This document shows positions 1-5,745 of a stretch of 5,745 nucleotides of DNA, one piece after another. Position 1 is the stretch's first letter, and every line of letters begins with the position of its first letter. The notes under the pieces were generated by a model, which was given only the letters and a program-made list of their open reading frames with translations, searched no databases and was not told where the DNA came from. The stretch lies in NCBI GenBank assembly GCA_019428955.1, contig JAHYJF010000226.1, positions 1 to 5,745 of the forward strand. Reading direction: 5' to 3'. Source of the DNA: Burkholderiaceae bacterium. GTDB taxonomy: Bacteria > Pseudomonadota > Gammaproteobacteria > Burkholderiales > Burkholderiaceae_E. The translations under genes were made by a program, and so were the position numbers.

Positions 1-1091
1 ACATGGGCCTCGAGATGATGTCGCTCTCGCTCTACGCGCTGGCCGCGATGCGGCGTGATTCGCCGCTCTCGAGCGAAGCCGCGATGAAATACTTCGTCCT
101 CGGCGCGATCGCCTCGGGGTTCCTGCTCTACGGCATTTCGATGATCTACGGCGGCACCGGCAACCTTGCGCTCAGCGCCATTGCCAAGGCCTACAGCATG
201 CCGGGCACCAACCACACCGTGCTGCTGTTCGGTACCGTATTCGTGGTCGCCGGACTGGCGTTCAAGTTCGGCGCCGTGCCATTCCACATGTGGCTGCCCG
301 ACGTCTACCAGGGCACGCCGACCGCGGTCACCCTGCTGATCGCCGGAGCGCCCAAGATCGCGGCCTTCGCGATGGCCTTCCGGTTGCTGGTCGAGGGTCT
401 GGCCGGCGTGGCGGCTGATTGGCAGCAGATGTTGCTGATCCTGGCAGTGCTTTCGCTCGGTCTGGGGAACATCGTTGCGATCGCCCAGACCAATCTCAAG
501 CGCATGCTGGCCTACTCGACCATCTCGCATATCGGGTTCGTGCTCCTGGGCCTGGCTTCCGGGATCGTCGGGGGCAACATGAATTCGGCGGCGCCGGCAT
601 ACAGCGCCTCGATGTTCTACGTCATCATCTACGTCCTGACCACGCTGGGCACCTTCGGTGTCATTCAGCTGTTGTCGCGCAACGGCTTTGAGTCCGAGGA
701 GATCGCCGATCTCAAGGGCCTCAATCGGCGCAGCCCCTGGCTGGCCCTGGTGATGCTGGTGCTGATGTTCTCGCTCGCCGGTATCCCGCCCGCGGCCGGG
801 TTCTTCGCCAAGCTGGTAGTCCTGCAGGCAGTGATCAACACCGGCCAGGTATGGCTGGCGGTATTTGCGGTGATGATGTCGCTCGTGGGTGCCTTCTACT
901 ACTTGCGGATCGTCAAGGTGATGTATTTCGACGAAGCCTCTGAAACCGCTGCCATCGAGGCCGGGCAGGGTGCCCGCACGACGCTCGCCGTCAACGGCTT
1001 GCTGCTGCTGGCGCTCGGCCTGGTGCCCGGTCCGCTGATGACGGCCTGTATCAACGCGGTACGTCAGGCACTGGCATTCTCAGTCGGCTGA
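1..1091 (+). CDS. nuoN: NADH-quinone oxidoreductase subunit N (NuoN), 5'-truncated by window edge
   Basis: This is a membrane-arm, antiporter-like subunit of respiratory complex I, which couples NADH oxidation and quinone reduction to proton pumping across the inner membrane. The visible 362 residues align by eye with E. coli NuoN from about residue 130 to the end, so roughly 129 N-terminal residues lie outside the window. The channel residues are all present, numbered from the first visible Met: E4 (E. coli E133, in GLEMMSL), K29 (K158), K88 (K217, in FKFGAVPFHMWLPDVYQG), K118 (K247) and K270 (K395, after AGIPPAAGFFA). The spacings E4-K29-K88-K118 (25, 59, 30) equal those in E. coli. The broken-helix signature QTNLKRMLAYSTISHIG is intact at 162-178. 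The rest is hydrophobic helices, as expected for about the last ten of 14 membrane segments. The gene ends in TGA at 1089-1091 and no frameshift is seen. It is normally the last gene of the nuoA-N operon, with a NUDIX gene following closely here. Confidence 0.97.
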   Translation, partial: MGLEMMSLSLYALAAMRRDSPLSSEAAMKYFVLGAIASGFLLYGISMIYGGTGNLALSAIAKAYSMPGTNHTVLLFGTVFVVAGLAFKFGAVPFHMWLPDVYQGTPTAVTLLIAGAPKIAAFAMAFRLLVEGLAGVAADWQQMLLILAVLSLGLGNIVAIAQTNLKRMLAYSTISHIGFVLLGLASGIVGGNMNSAAPAYSASMFYVIIYVLTTLGTFGVIQLLSRNGFESEEIADLKGLNRRSPWLALVMLVLMFSLAGIPPAAGFFAKLVVLQAVINTGQVWLAVFAVMMSLVGAFYYLRIVKVMYFDEASETAAIEAGQGARTTLAVNGLLLLALGLVPGPLMTACINAVRQALAFSVG

Positions 1092-1093
1092 CA

Positions 1094-1666
1094 GTGCCGC
1101 ACGACCTCTCCGAATCGTCGGTCGAAGTATCGGTCGTCTACGAGGGGAGCTTTCTGCGGCTGCGCAAGGACCTCGTCCGCCTTCCTGACGGACAGTTGAC
1201 GGCGCGGGAATTCGTCGAGCATCCGGGCGCAGCCGCCATGATCGCGCTCACCGACGACGGCCGCATCATCGTCGAGCACCAGTTCCGCTACCCGCTCGGG
1301 CGCACCTTCATCGAGATCCCGGCCGGCAAGCTCGATGCCGGCGAAACCTCGCTGGCTACCGCCCAGCGCGAACTCGTCGAGGAGACCGGTTATCGCGCGC
1401 GCGAATGGGCGCTGCTGACCACCATCCATCCAGCGATTGGCTTCGCCACCGAGGTCATTGATCTCTATCTGTGTCGCGACCTCGAGTACGTTGGCCAGGC
1501 TCTCGACGATGGCGAACACCTCGATCTCGAGCTCGTCACCCTCGAGTGGCTGCTCGAGGAGCTGCGCGGTGGGCGCCTTAGCGACGTGAAGACCCAGATC
1601 GCGGTTTTCTGGCTCGAGCGACTGCGCGCCGGCGTCTGGCCATGGCCGGAGTTCCAGCCGGCGTGA
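1094..1666 (+). CDS. NUDIX hydrolase, ADP-ribose pyrophosphatase type
   Basis: This is a cytoplasmic NUDIX hydrolase of 190 residues, close to the usual 190-210 for the NudF-like family, which cleaves ADP-ribose to AMP and ribose 5-phosphate using Mg2+. The NUDIX box GX5EX7REUXEEXGU is complete at residues 78-100 (G78, E84, R92-E93, E96-E97, G99), with Tyr at the last aliphatic position. ADP-ribose-type features around it are EHPGA at 42-46, EHQFRYPLG at 61-69, EIPAGKLD at 74-81 and HPAIGFATE at 112-120. P113 lies about 14 residues past the box, close to where ADP-ribose hydrolases usually carry a proline. The start is GTG at 1094, since the next in-frame Met (residue 49) is inside the fold. 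No Shine-Dalgarno is visible, and the nuoN stop is only two bases upstream, so translation is probably coupled to nuoN. The ADP-ribose substrate is inferred from motifs; related sugar nucleotides or GDP-mannose remain possible. Confidence 0.92.
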   Translation: MPHDLSESSVEVSVVYEGSFLRLRKDLVRLPDGQLTAREFVEHPGAAAMIALTDDGRIIVEHQFRYPLGRTFIEIPAGKLDAGETSLATAQRELVEETGYRAREWALLTTIHPAIGFATEVIDLYLCRDLEYVGQALDDGEHLDLELVTLEWLLEELRGGRLSDVKTQIAVFWLERLRAGVWPWPEFQPA

Positions 1667-1687
1667 ACCAGGCGCCGGCCACCGCCC

Positions 1688-1870
1688 TCAGGGGTTCCTG
1701 GCAAATCCGGTGAATTGATAACTCAGGGAAACGCCGCCGACGTTGGCCTCAAACGGCCCTCTGATGGCCTTGATGCGCCCGAGAGTCGCCATGATCGCCA
1801 GCGAGTCGCTCAAACGGTAGCCGACTCCGGCGTTTGACTGCGCGACCAGTCCGCCCCCTGCGCCGAGCAG
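1688..1870 (-). pseudogene. Remnant 3' end of an outer-membrane beta-barrel protein gene
   Basis: Only about the last 60 codons look protein-like, ending at a TGA read on the minus strand at 1690-1688. They give alternating polar/hydrophobic strands separated by short turns: NAGVGYRLS, then DS, then LAIMATLGRIKAI, then RGPFEAN, then VGGVSLSYQF. The last strand resembles the C-terminal beta-signal that the BAM complex recognises, although seven residues (TGFARNP) follow the Phe. The frame stays open upstream to 2104, but the residues there are Pro/His/Cys-rich nonsense lying opposite the start of the DUF748 gene. An in-frame ATG at 1900 would give only 70 residues. I see no signal peptide, no ribosome binding site and no further barrel strands, so a functional porin-like protein is unlikely. 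It converges on the NUDIX gene with a 21-base gap. A genuine small barrel-like peptide cannot be excluded, and I could not name the parent family. Confidence 0.45.
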
Positions 1871-1873
1871 TCT

Positions 1874-1903
1874 TTGGCGGCATGGCGCCCAAAACGGCAT
1901 ACT
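1874..1903 (+). promoter_or_regulatory. Possible sigma-70 promoter for the DUF748 gene
   Basis: TTGGCG (1874-1879, 4 of 6 to consensus) and CATACT (1898-1903, 4 of 6) are separated by 18 bases. Transcription would start near 1910 and leave a leader of about 65 bases before the GTG at 1976. An imperfect inverted repeat (TTTGGCG at 1873-1879 against CGCCCAAA at 1886-1893, one bulged base, six-base loop) overlaps the -35 box and spacer and could be an operator or simply chance. The call is by eye only; in GC-rich DNA such matches are common. Confidence 0.3.
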
Positions 1904-1964
1904 AGGGGCAGGATGCTGCGGGGCCAGCGCGCGCGTTGGCCAATCGGCAGGAATCAAGCCAAGC

Positions 1965-1970
1965 AGGAGG
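1965..1970 (+). promoter_or_regulatory. Shine-Dalgarno AGGAGG fixing the DUF748 start
   Basis: A perfect AGGAGG lies five bases before GTG at 1976. This supports that GTG over the upstream in-frame TTG at 1874, which would add 34 Arg-rich residues unlike any AsmA-family N-terminus and has no comparable ribosome binding site. Confidence 0.85.
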
Positions 1971-1975
1971 CCGGC

Positions 1976-4900
1976 GTGCCATCGACAAAGCCGCGTTGGA
2001 AGCGGTGGACTGCAATTGCAGTGGGCCTGATCGTGGTCTACACCATGGCCGGGTTCTGGCTGGTGCCGGCGCTGATCAAGTATCAGGTGCCGAAACTGGG
2101 CCAAAGCCAGTTGGCGCGGCCGACGACCATTGGCGAGGTGCGCTTCAACCCCTACACGCTGCGCCTGGAGGCGCAGAACCTGCGCCTGAGCGAAGTCGAT
2201 GGCGGGCCACTGTTCGCGGTAGGGAAGCTCGCCGTCGAGTTCCAGTGGCGCTCGCTGATCCGGCGGGCGTGGAGTTTTGCGGAAATTCGGGTGAGTGCGC
2301 CGAGCGTGAGCCTGACCATCACCCCGGAGGGGCGATTCAATATCGCCGACTTCGCCGCCGGGCTTGCGCGCCGGCCGTCAAAGCCCTCCCCGGATGCGAG
2401 TCTGCCGCGGCTGATCATCGAGCGCTTCGCCCTGGAGCAAGGGACGGTCGTGGTCGACGACCGCAAGGCGGGCTATGCCAGCACCATCTCCCCGATCGAT
2501 TTCGGGCTGAGCAACTTCAACACCTTGCCGGAGCAGGCTGGCACCTACACCTTCGGCGCCGATTCCGAGCACGGCGCGAAGCTGCGCTGGCAGGGCGAAC
2601 TGTCGCTGAATCCGATTCGCGGCAGCGGTGAATTGAGCCTGGAGCAGGTGTCACTGGCCGAAGTGACCGGCTATCTGAAGCCCTACATGCGTGCCGCGGT
2701 GACCAAGGGGCAGCTCAGCCTGGTCCTGCCGTACCGGTTCTCCTACGCTGACGGCAAGCTCGAGGCCAGCCTTGCCTCGGCCCGGCTCGGGCTGCGCGAT
2801 CTGGCCCTGACGCAAGCCGGCGCCAGCGACCCCTTCGTCATTCTGGCAAGCCTTGACATAAGCGAGATCAACGCCGATCTGGCGCAACGCCAGGCGAGCA
2901 TCGGCGAGTTCAAAATCGCTGGTGGCAAACTCTCGGTGCAGCGCGACGCCCAGGGTGAAATCGATCTCGCCCATCTGATGCTCGAGCGCTCCGCGGCAGT
3001 TGGTTCTCCCGCCCCCTCCGCTGCGGCTTCAGCGCTTGCAGCTCCGGCAGAAACCGCGCCGCCGTCGCGGGATGAATCACCCGCCCAGCCCTGGAAGTTG
3101 GAGCTCAAGCAGCTGACGCTGGATCAGGTTGCCGTCGACCTGACCGATGCCACCGTCAGCCCGGCCCTCAAGGCGAGTGCCGACCAGCTCCACCTGAAGC
3201 TGCAGGCCAGTGCCGAGCTGGGCGTGCCTGAGGTCAAATTGAATATTGCGGGCGCCGAGTTTTCTCTGGCCGACCTGGTCATTGCCAGTGGTGCCCGGAC
3301 GCCTTTCAAAATCGCTCAGCTCGGCTTCGCCGATGGGTCGGTGGATCTGGGGGCGCGCCGTGCCAGCCTGGGACGCGCGTATGCCAGCGGGGGCGAATTG
3401 CAGCTCGCTCGCAGCAGCAAGGGGCGGCTCGACCTCCTCGATTGGCTGCCGGGATCCGGGGCCGGGGCGGCCCCAACGGCCAGGCCGGCAGCAGCCAGGC
3501 CGGCAGCAGACATGCCGACTGCAGCCACTGGCTCGCGCTGGATCACCGAGGTCAAGAGGGTGGAACTGAGCAAGTTCGGCGCCGCCATCGGGGATCAGGG
3601 CAGCGGGGTCAAGATCCGCATGCAGGACTTCGCGCTCAATCTCGAGGGTGCGAGCAGTGATCTGAACAAGTCGGTCAAGTTCGACACCGCGCTGAGCGTG
3701 GATGAAGGCGGACAGCTCTCAGCACAGGGGCAGATCGTGCCCGCCAGTGGCGTGATGCAGGCCAACGTTGCCCTCAAGCAGCTGGCGCTTGCGCCGCTGC
3801 AGCCCTTGCTGAGTCAGTACGTGAAGCTCAAGATTGCGCGCGGCACGGTGTCGGCGCAGGGGCAACTGAGCACCGGGACTGGGCAGGCGAGGAGCCCGGC
3901 GCTGCGCTATGTTGGCGGCTTTGATATCGCTGATTTCGCCCTCGTGGAGGAAGGCGGAGCCGACTTTGCGCAGTGGCGCAATGTCGGCGCGGCCAAGCTT
4001 GCCGCCACGCTCAACCCCAACCTGCTCGAGATTCCCGAGCTGCGCCTGGTCGAACCCCACGCGAAGCTGATCATCAACGATGATCGCAGCTTGAACGCGG
4101 CACGCCTGCTGGTGCAGCCGGGGAGAGCGGACGAGGCGTCGGCGGCTGCGGCGGCGGCAGACTCGGCAGACAGGGCCAAGGCAGCGGCGGCGAGCGGCGC
4201 TGCAGCAGTGGCGGCGGCCGGGTCGGCAGCTCCGGCACAGCCCGAGTCATTCCCGGTTCGCATCCCCCGCGTACGCTTCCAGAACGCCAAGCTTGATTTC
4301 ACCGATCTCAGCCTCCGGCCGCAATTCGCCGCCAAGATCTACGAGCTCAACGGCGTGGTCAATGGCCTGTCTTCAAGCCGCGTGGCGCGCAGCCAGATCG
4401 AGCTCGACGGTCGGGTCGATGAGTTCGGTCTGGTGCGGATCCGCGGCGAACTCAATCCCTTCGCACCGCGCGACAACACCGACGTGAGCCTCGTCTTCAA
4501 GAACGTCGACATGGTGTCGGCAACGCCCTACGCGATGAAGTTTGCCGGGTACAAGATCTCGGAAGGCAAGATTTCTCTCGATCTGCAGTACAAGGTGCGG
4601 GAGAGCAAACTGGAAGGCGCCAATCAGATCGTCATCGACAAGCTGACCCTGGGCGAACGGGTCGACAGCCCCGATGCACTCAAGCTGCCCCTGGAACTGG
4701 CGATCGCCATCATCAAGGACAGCGATGGCCGCATCGATCTCGGCTTGCCGGTGAGCGGTGACATGAGCAACCCGGAGTTCAGCTACGGCGCGATCATCTG
4801 GAAGGCGATCGGCAACGTGTTGACCAAGATCGTTACCGCCCCATTCAGGGCGCTCGGTGCCATGTTTGGCATCAGCGGGGCTGATCTCGAGTCGATCGAG

Positions 4901-5626
4901 TTTGATGCCGGCAGCGACCGACTTCTCCCGCCCGAGCGCGAAAAGCTCAAGCAGGTGGCGAAGATTTTGGCCAAACGCCCGCAACTCAAGCTCTCGGTCC
5001 CGGGCGGGTATAGCGATGCGGCCGATGGCGCGGCTTTGCGCACGCACGCTTTGCGCACCGAGATTGCCGCGCGTTCCGGGCGCAAACTCGAGGCCGGCGA
5101 AGATCCCGGCCCGATCGACTTTCAGGATGACGCCGTCCGGGGAGCCGTGCGCAGCCTCTACGCCGAGCGTTTTGGGGTGGCGGATCTCGCGGCGATGAAG
5201 ATGGGTGCCGAGATGGCTGCCGCGAGTTCGGCCAAGGCGGCCCAGCCGAGCGCTGGCGCCGCAGCGGACGGGAAACCGGCGGCTGGGGCAGGGCCGGCGA
5301 GCGAGCCCAAGGCGGCCGCGAGCAAGTCGCCCGCCGCTGCCACGCCGCTGGCGGGCGGCAAGGGCGCCGGAGTGGCAGTTCCGGGCGAGCCGCAAATTGC
5401 CGATGCCAGCGCCTTCTACGCCCAGCTGCGACAGCGCCTCGAGCAAGAACAGCCGCTCGCCGCCGATGCCATCACTGTGCTGGGGGCGCGGCGCGCCGGC
5501 AGCATTCTCGCGGCTTTGACGCAGGACGGTGTCGCGCCGGCGAGCGTAGCGGCGAGCCCACCCGCGTCGGTTGACGCGGAGCAGGGCAAGACGATCCCGC
5601 TCAAGCTGGTGCTGTCGGCCAAGTAA
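1976..5626 (+). CDS. DUF748 / AsmA-like periplasmic protein with one N-terminal membrane anchor
   Basis: This is a large envelope protein of 1216 residues from GTG 1976. A short basic tail (KPRWKRW) precedes one membrane helix at about 11-33, so the rest should lie in the periplasm. Residues 50-130 carry the AsmA-like opening, including GEVRFNPYTLRLEAQNLRL (53-71) and a TPEGRFNIADF stretch (116-126). Repeating beta-rich segments follow, divided by Ala/Pro-rich linkers at about 337-372, 492-521 and 719-758. The DUF748 core is at about 841-961, with GYKISEGKISLDLQY (858-872) and the highly characteristic IIKDSDGRIDLGLPVSGD (912-929). From 972 an OmpA-like module begins (IEFDAGSDRLLPPEREKL); it appears interrupted by a linker at 1078-1144 and resumes at about 1151-1191. 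Members of the AsmA superfamily are implicated in outer-membrane lipid transport or assembly; the role of this subfamily is unknown, and so is the substrate. It has its own likely promoter and faces no co-directional partner in the window. Confidence 0.93.
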   Translation: MPSTKPRWKRWTAIAVGLIVVYTMAGFWLVPALIKYQVPKLGQSQLARPTTIGEVRFNPYTLRLEAQNLRLSEVDGGPLFAVGKLAVEFQWRSLIRRAWSFAEIRVSAPSVSLTITPEGRFNIADFAAGLARRPSKPSPDASLPRLIIERFALEQGTVVVDDRKAGYASTISPIDFGLSNFNTLPEQAGTYTFGADSEHGAKLRWQGELSLNPIRGSGELSLEQVSLAEVTGYLKPYMRAAVTKGQLSLVLPYRFSYADGKLEASLASARLGLRDLALTQAGASDPFVILASLDISEINADLAQRQASIGEFKIAGGKLSVQRDAQGEIDLAHLMLERSAAVGSPAPSAAASALAAPAETAPPSRDESPAQPWKLELKQLTLDQVAVDLTDATVSPALKASADQLHLKLQASAELGVPEVKLNIAGAEFSLADLVIASGARTPFKIAQLGFADGSVDLGARRASLGRAYASGGELQLARSSKGRLDLLDWLPGSGAGAAPTARPAAARPAADMPTAATGSRWITEVKRVELSKFGAAIGDQGSGVKIRMQDFALNLEGASSDLNKSVKFDTALSVDEGGQLSAQGQIVPASGVMQANVALKQLALAPLQPLLSQYVKLKIARGTVSAQGQLSTGTGQARSPALRYVGGFDIADFALVEEGGADFAQWRNVGAAKLAATLNPNLLEIPELRLVEPHAKLIINDDRSLNAARLLVQPGRADEASAAAAAADSADRAKAAAASGAAAVAAAGSAAPAQPESFPVRIPRVRFQNAKLDFTDLSLRPQFAAKIYELNGVVNGLSSSRVARSQIELDGRVDEFGLVRIRGELNPFAPRDNTDVSLVFKNVDMVSATPYAMKFAGYKISEGKISLDLQYKVRESKLEGANQIVIDKLTLGERVDSPDALKLPLELAIAIIKDSDGRIDLGLPVSGDMSNPEFSYGAIIWKAIGNVLTKIVTAPFRALGAMFGISGADLESIEFDAGSDRLLPPEREKLKQVAKILAKRPQLKLSVPGGYSDAADGAALRTHALRTEIAARSGRKLEAGEDPGPIDFQDDAVRGAVRSLYAERFGVADLAAMKMGAEMAAASSAKAAQPSAGAAADGKPAAGAGPASEPKAAASKSPAAATPLAGGKGAGVAVPGEPQIADASAFYAQLRQRLEQEQPLAADAITVLGARRAGSILAALTQDGVAPASVAASPPASVDAEQGKTIPLKLVLSAK
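2984..3091 (+). other. Ala/Pro/Ser-rich linker 1 in the DUF748 protein
   Basis: Residues 337-372 (numbered from GTG 1976) are almost entirely Ala, Pro, Ser and Glu and separate two beta-rich AsmA-like segments. The next segment starts at PWKLELKQLTLDQ, a typical module opening. It is likely a flexible spacer. Confidence 0.6.
3479..3509 (+). repeat. Two perfect 15-bp tandem copies inside DUF748 linker 2
   Basis: CCAGGCCGGCAGCAG occurs at 3480-3494 and again at 3495-3509, and the period extends one base to the left. It falls within the Ala/Pro/Arg linker at residues 492-521 and encodes the doubled unit ARPAA. The unit is a multiple of three, so copy changes keep the frame. Confidence 0.85.
4130..4249 (+). 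other. Poly-Ala-rich linker 3 in the DUF748 protein
   Basis: Residues 719-758 contain 24 or so alanines with scattered Ser, Asp and Lys, made from GCG/GCA/GCC runs. The linker divides the central beta-rich region from the segment leading into the DUF748 core, which opens with FPVRIPRVRFQNAKLDF. Confidence 0.6.
4496..4858 (+). other. DUF748 core domain within the large CDS
   Basis: Residues 841-961 hold the best conserved part of the family: FKNVDMVSATPYAMKFAGY, then GKISLDLQYKV, then a LPLELAIAIIKDSDG stretch continuing into DLGLPVSGDMSNPEFSYG. The domain closes with a hydrophobic helix-like stretch (AIGNVLTKIVTAPFRALGAMFG). The family call depends mainly on this region. Confidence 0.85.
4889..5551 (+). 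other. Split OmpA-like C-terminal module in the DUF748 protein
   Basis: The first half (residues 972-1013, ESIEFDAGSDRLLPPEREKL then a KILAKRPQLKLSVPGGYS end) resembles OmpA-like strand-helix-strand. The D in GYSD (D1014, bases 5015-5017) sits where OmpA has its peptidoglycan-contacting Asp. The second half (about 1161-1191, AADAITVLGARRAGSILAAL then GVAPASV) resembles the LSxxRAxxV helix, with R1173 at the place of the contacting Arg. About 158 residues separate D and R, against about 15 in OmpA. The separating stretch includes a helical segment and an Ala/Gly/Pro linker at 1078-1144 (5207-5407). The alignment is by eye. Confidence 0.5.
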
Positions 5627-5638
5627 GCACCCGGTGCT
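5626..5638 (+). terminator. Weak hairpin directly after the DUF748 stop
   Basis: AGCAC (5626-5630) and GTGCT (5634-5638) can form a 5-bp stem with a 3-base loop, beginning on the last base of the TAA stop. No T-run follows (CGACCCCGCACG), so this is at best a weak intrinsic terminator and may be chance. Confidence 0.2.
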
Positions 5639-5644
5639 CGACCC

Positions 5645-5743
5645 CGCACGATCGCGCTCGGCCTCTTCGTGCCGACCTTTGGCGCGCAGTTCGGCGATGT
5701 GCTCGAGTTGCTGCTCGGTGGTCTGCGGGCCATCTGCCTCTTG
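5645..5743 (-). CDS. Possible C-terminal end of an unidentified minus-strand protein, cut by window edge
   Basis: Read from 5743 downward, this frame gives 33 residues that look like real protein: an acidic, helical segment containing TTEQQLEHIAELRAKGRHEEA. This LxxIxxLRAxGRxxEA pattern is familiar from the extreme C-termini of several proteobacterial envelope and anti-sigma-like proteins, where it usually runs on into a short end such as an FRRxYPxY motif. That ending is not seen. After ERDRA the frame becomes nonsense and stays open into the antisense of the DUF748 gene as far as 4373, so no sensible stop exists. It could be a 3'-damaged gene, a frameshift in the sequence, or a chance frame. 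No function can be given. Confidence 0.25.
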
Positions 5744-5745
5744 TT

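Noticed and set aside
1..1091. Possibility that the first gene is nuoL or nuoM, or an Mrp antiporter subunit
   Set aside because: The key Glu/Lys spacing, the FKFGAVPFHMWLPDVYQG and QTNLKRMLAYSTISHIG stretches, the length to the stop and the short C-terminus match NuoN, which also has Lys rather than Glu at the terminal channel position (K270).
1064..1519. Minus-strand open frame of 151 codons over the NUDIX gene
   Set aside because: Antisense shadow of a gene with a complete NUDIX box; no recognisable protein character or start signals.
1665..1701. Inverted repeat GAACC...GGTTC between the NUDIX gene and the barrel remnant as a terminator
   Set aside because: The stem is only five bases with a loop of over 20 and there is no T-run on either strand.
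1936..2631. Plus-strand 231-codon frame overlapping the start of the DUF748 gene
   Set aside because: It is frame-shifted relative to the DUF748 CDS, its product is Arg/Gly/Pro-rich nonsense, and AGGAGG serves the GTG at 1976 in the other frame.
4373..5446. Long minus-strand open frame of 357 codons opposite the DUF748 gene (open in fact up to 5743)
   Set aside because: It lies wholly antisense to a well supported CDS. Its translation is rich in Arg, Gly, Ala, Leu and His, without domains or a ribosome binding site, as expected of a shadow frame in GC-rich DNA.
5416..5733. Minus-strand 105-codon frame starting at 5733
   Set aside because: It is mostly antisense to the DUF748 C-terminus, with Ser/Pro/Ala-rich low-quality sequence; the neighbouring frame read from 5743 looks far more protein-like over the tail.

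Overview
The window comes from a GC-rich chromosome, most likely a betaproteobacterium of the Rhodocyclales type. This rests on three things: NuoN sequence character, a complex I operon followed by a NUDIX hydrolase, and a long DUF748/AsmA-like protein. The taxonomic call is made from memory of families, not from a search. I see no tRNA, rRNA, CRISPR array, insertion sequence or phage gene.

Layout: (1) Positions 1-1091 (+) hold the C-terminal three quarters of nuoN, the last subunit of respiratory complex I; its start lies outside the window. (2) Positions 1094-1666 (+) hold a NUDIX hydrolase of the ADP-ribose pyrophosphatase type, two bases after the nuoN stop and probably translationally coupled to it. 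(3) Positions 1688 to about 1870 (-) hold what looks like the severed 3' end of an outer-membrane beta-barrel gene. It has three amphipathic strands and a beta-signal-like end but no upstream body. (4) Positions 1976-5626 (+) hold a 1216-residue inner-membrane-anchored periplasmic protein of the AsmA-like/DUF748 family. Its start is a GTG preceded by a perfect AGGAGG, with a possible sigma-70 promoter about 70-100 bases upstream. (5) Positions 5627-5745 form a tail with a weak hairpin and a minus-strand stretch that reads like the C-terminal helices of another protein, without an appropriate stop.

The first two genes form one functional block: complex I oxidises NADH, and the NUDIX enzyme hydrolyses ADP-ribose, a breakdown product of NAD. 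The DUF748 gene appears to be a separate unit concerned with the cell envelope. AsmA-like proteins are thought to bridge the periplasm or influence outer-membrane lipid and protein assembly, but the role of this member is not known.

There is no clear undescribed multi-gene system here. The points most worth a second look are the architecture of the DUF748 protein (an OmpA-like C-terminal module apparently split by an Ala/Pro-rich insert, and four such linkers overall), the barrel remnant beside it, and the unresolved minus-strand coding signal at the right edge.
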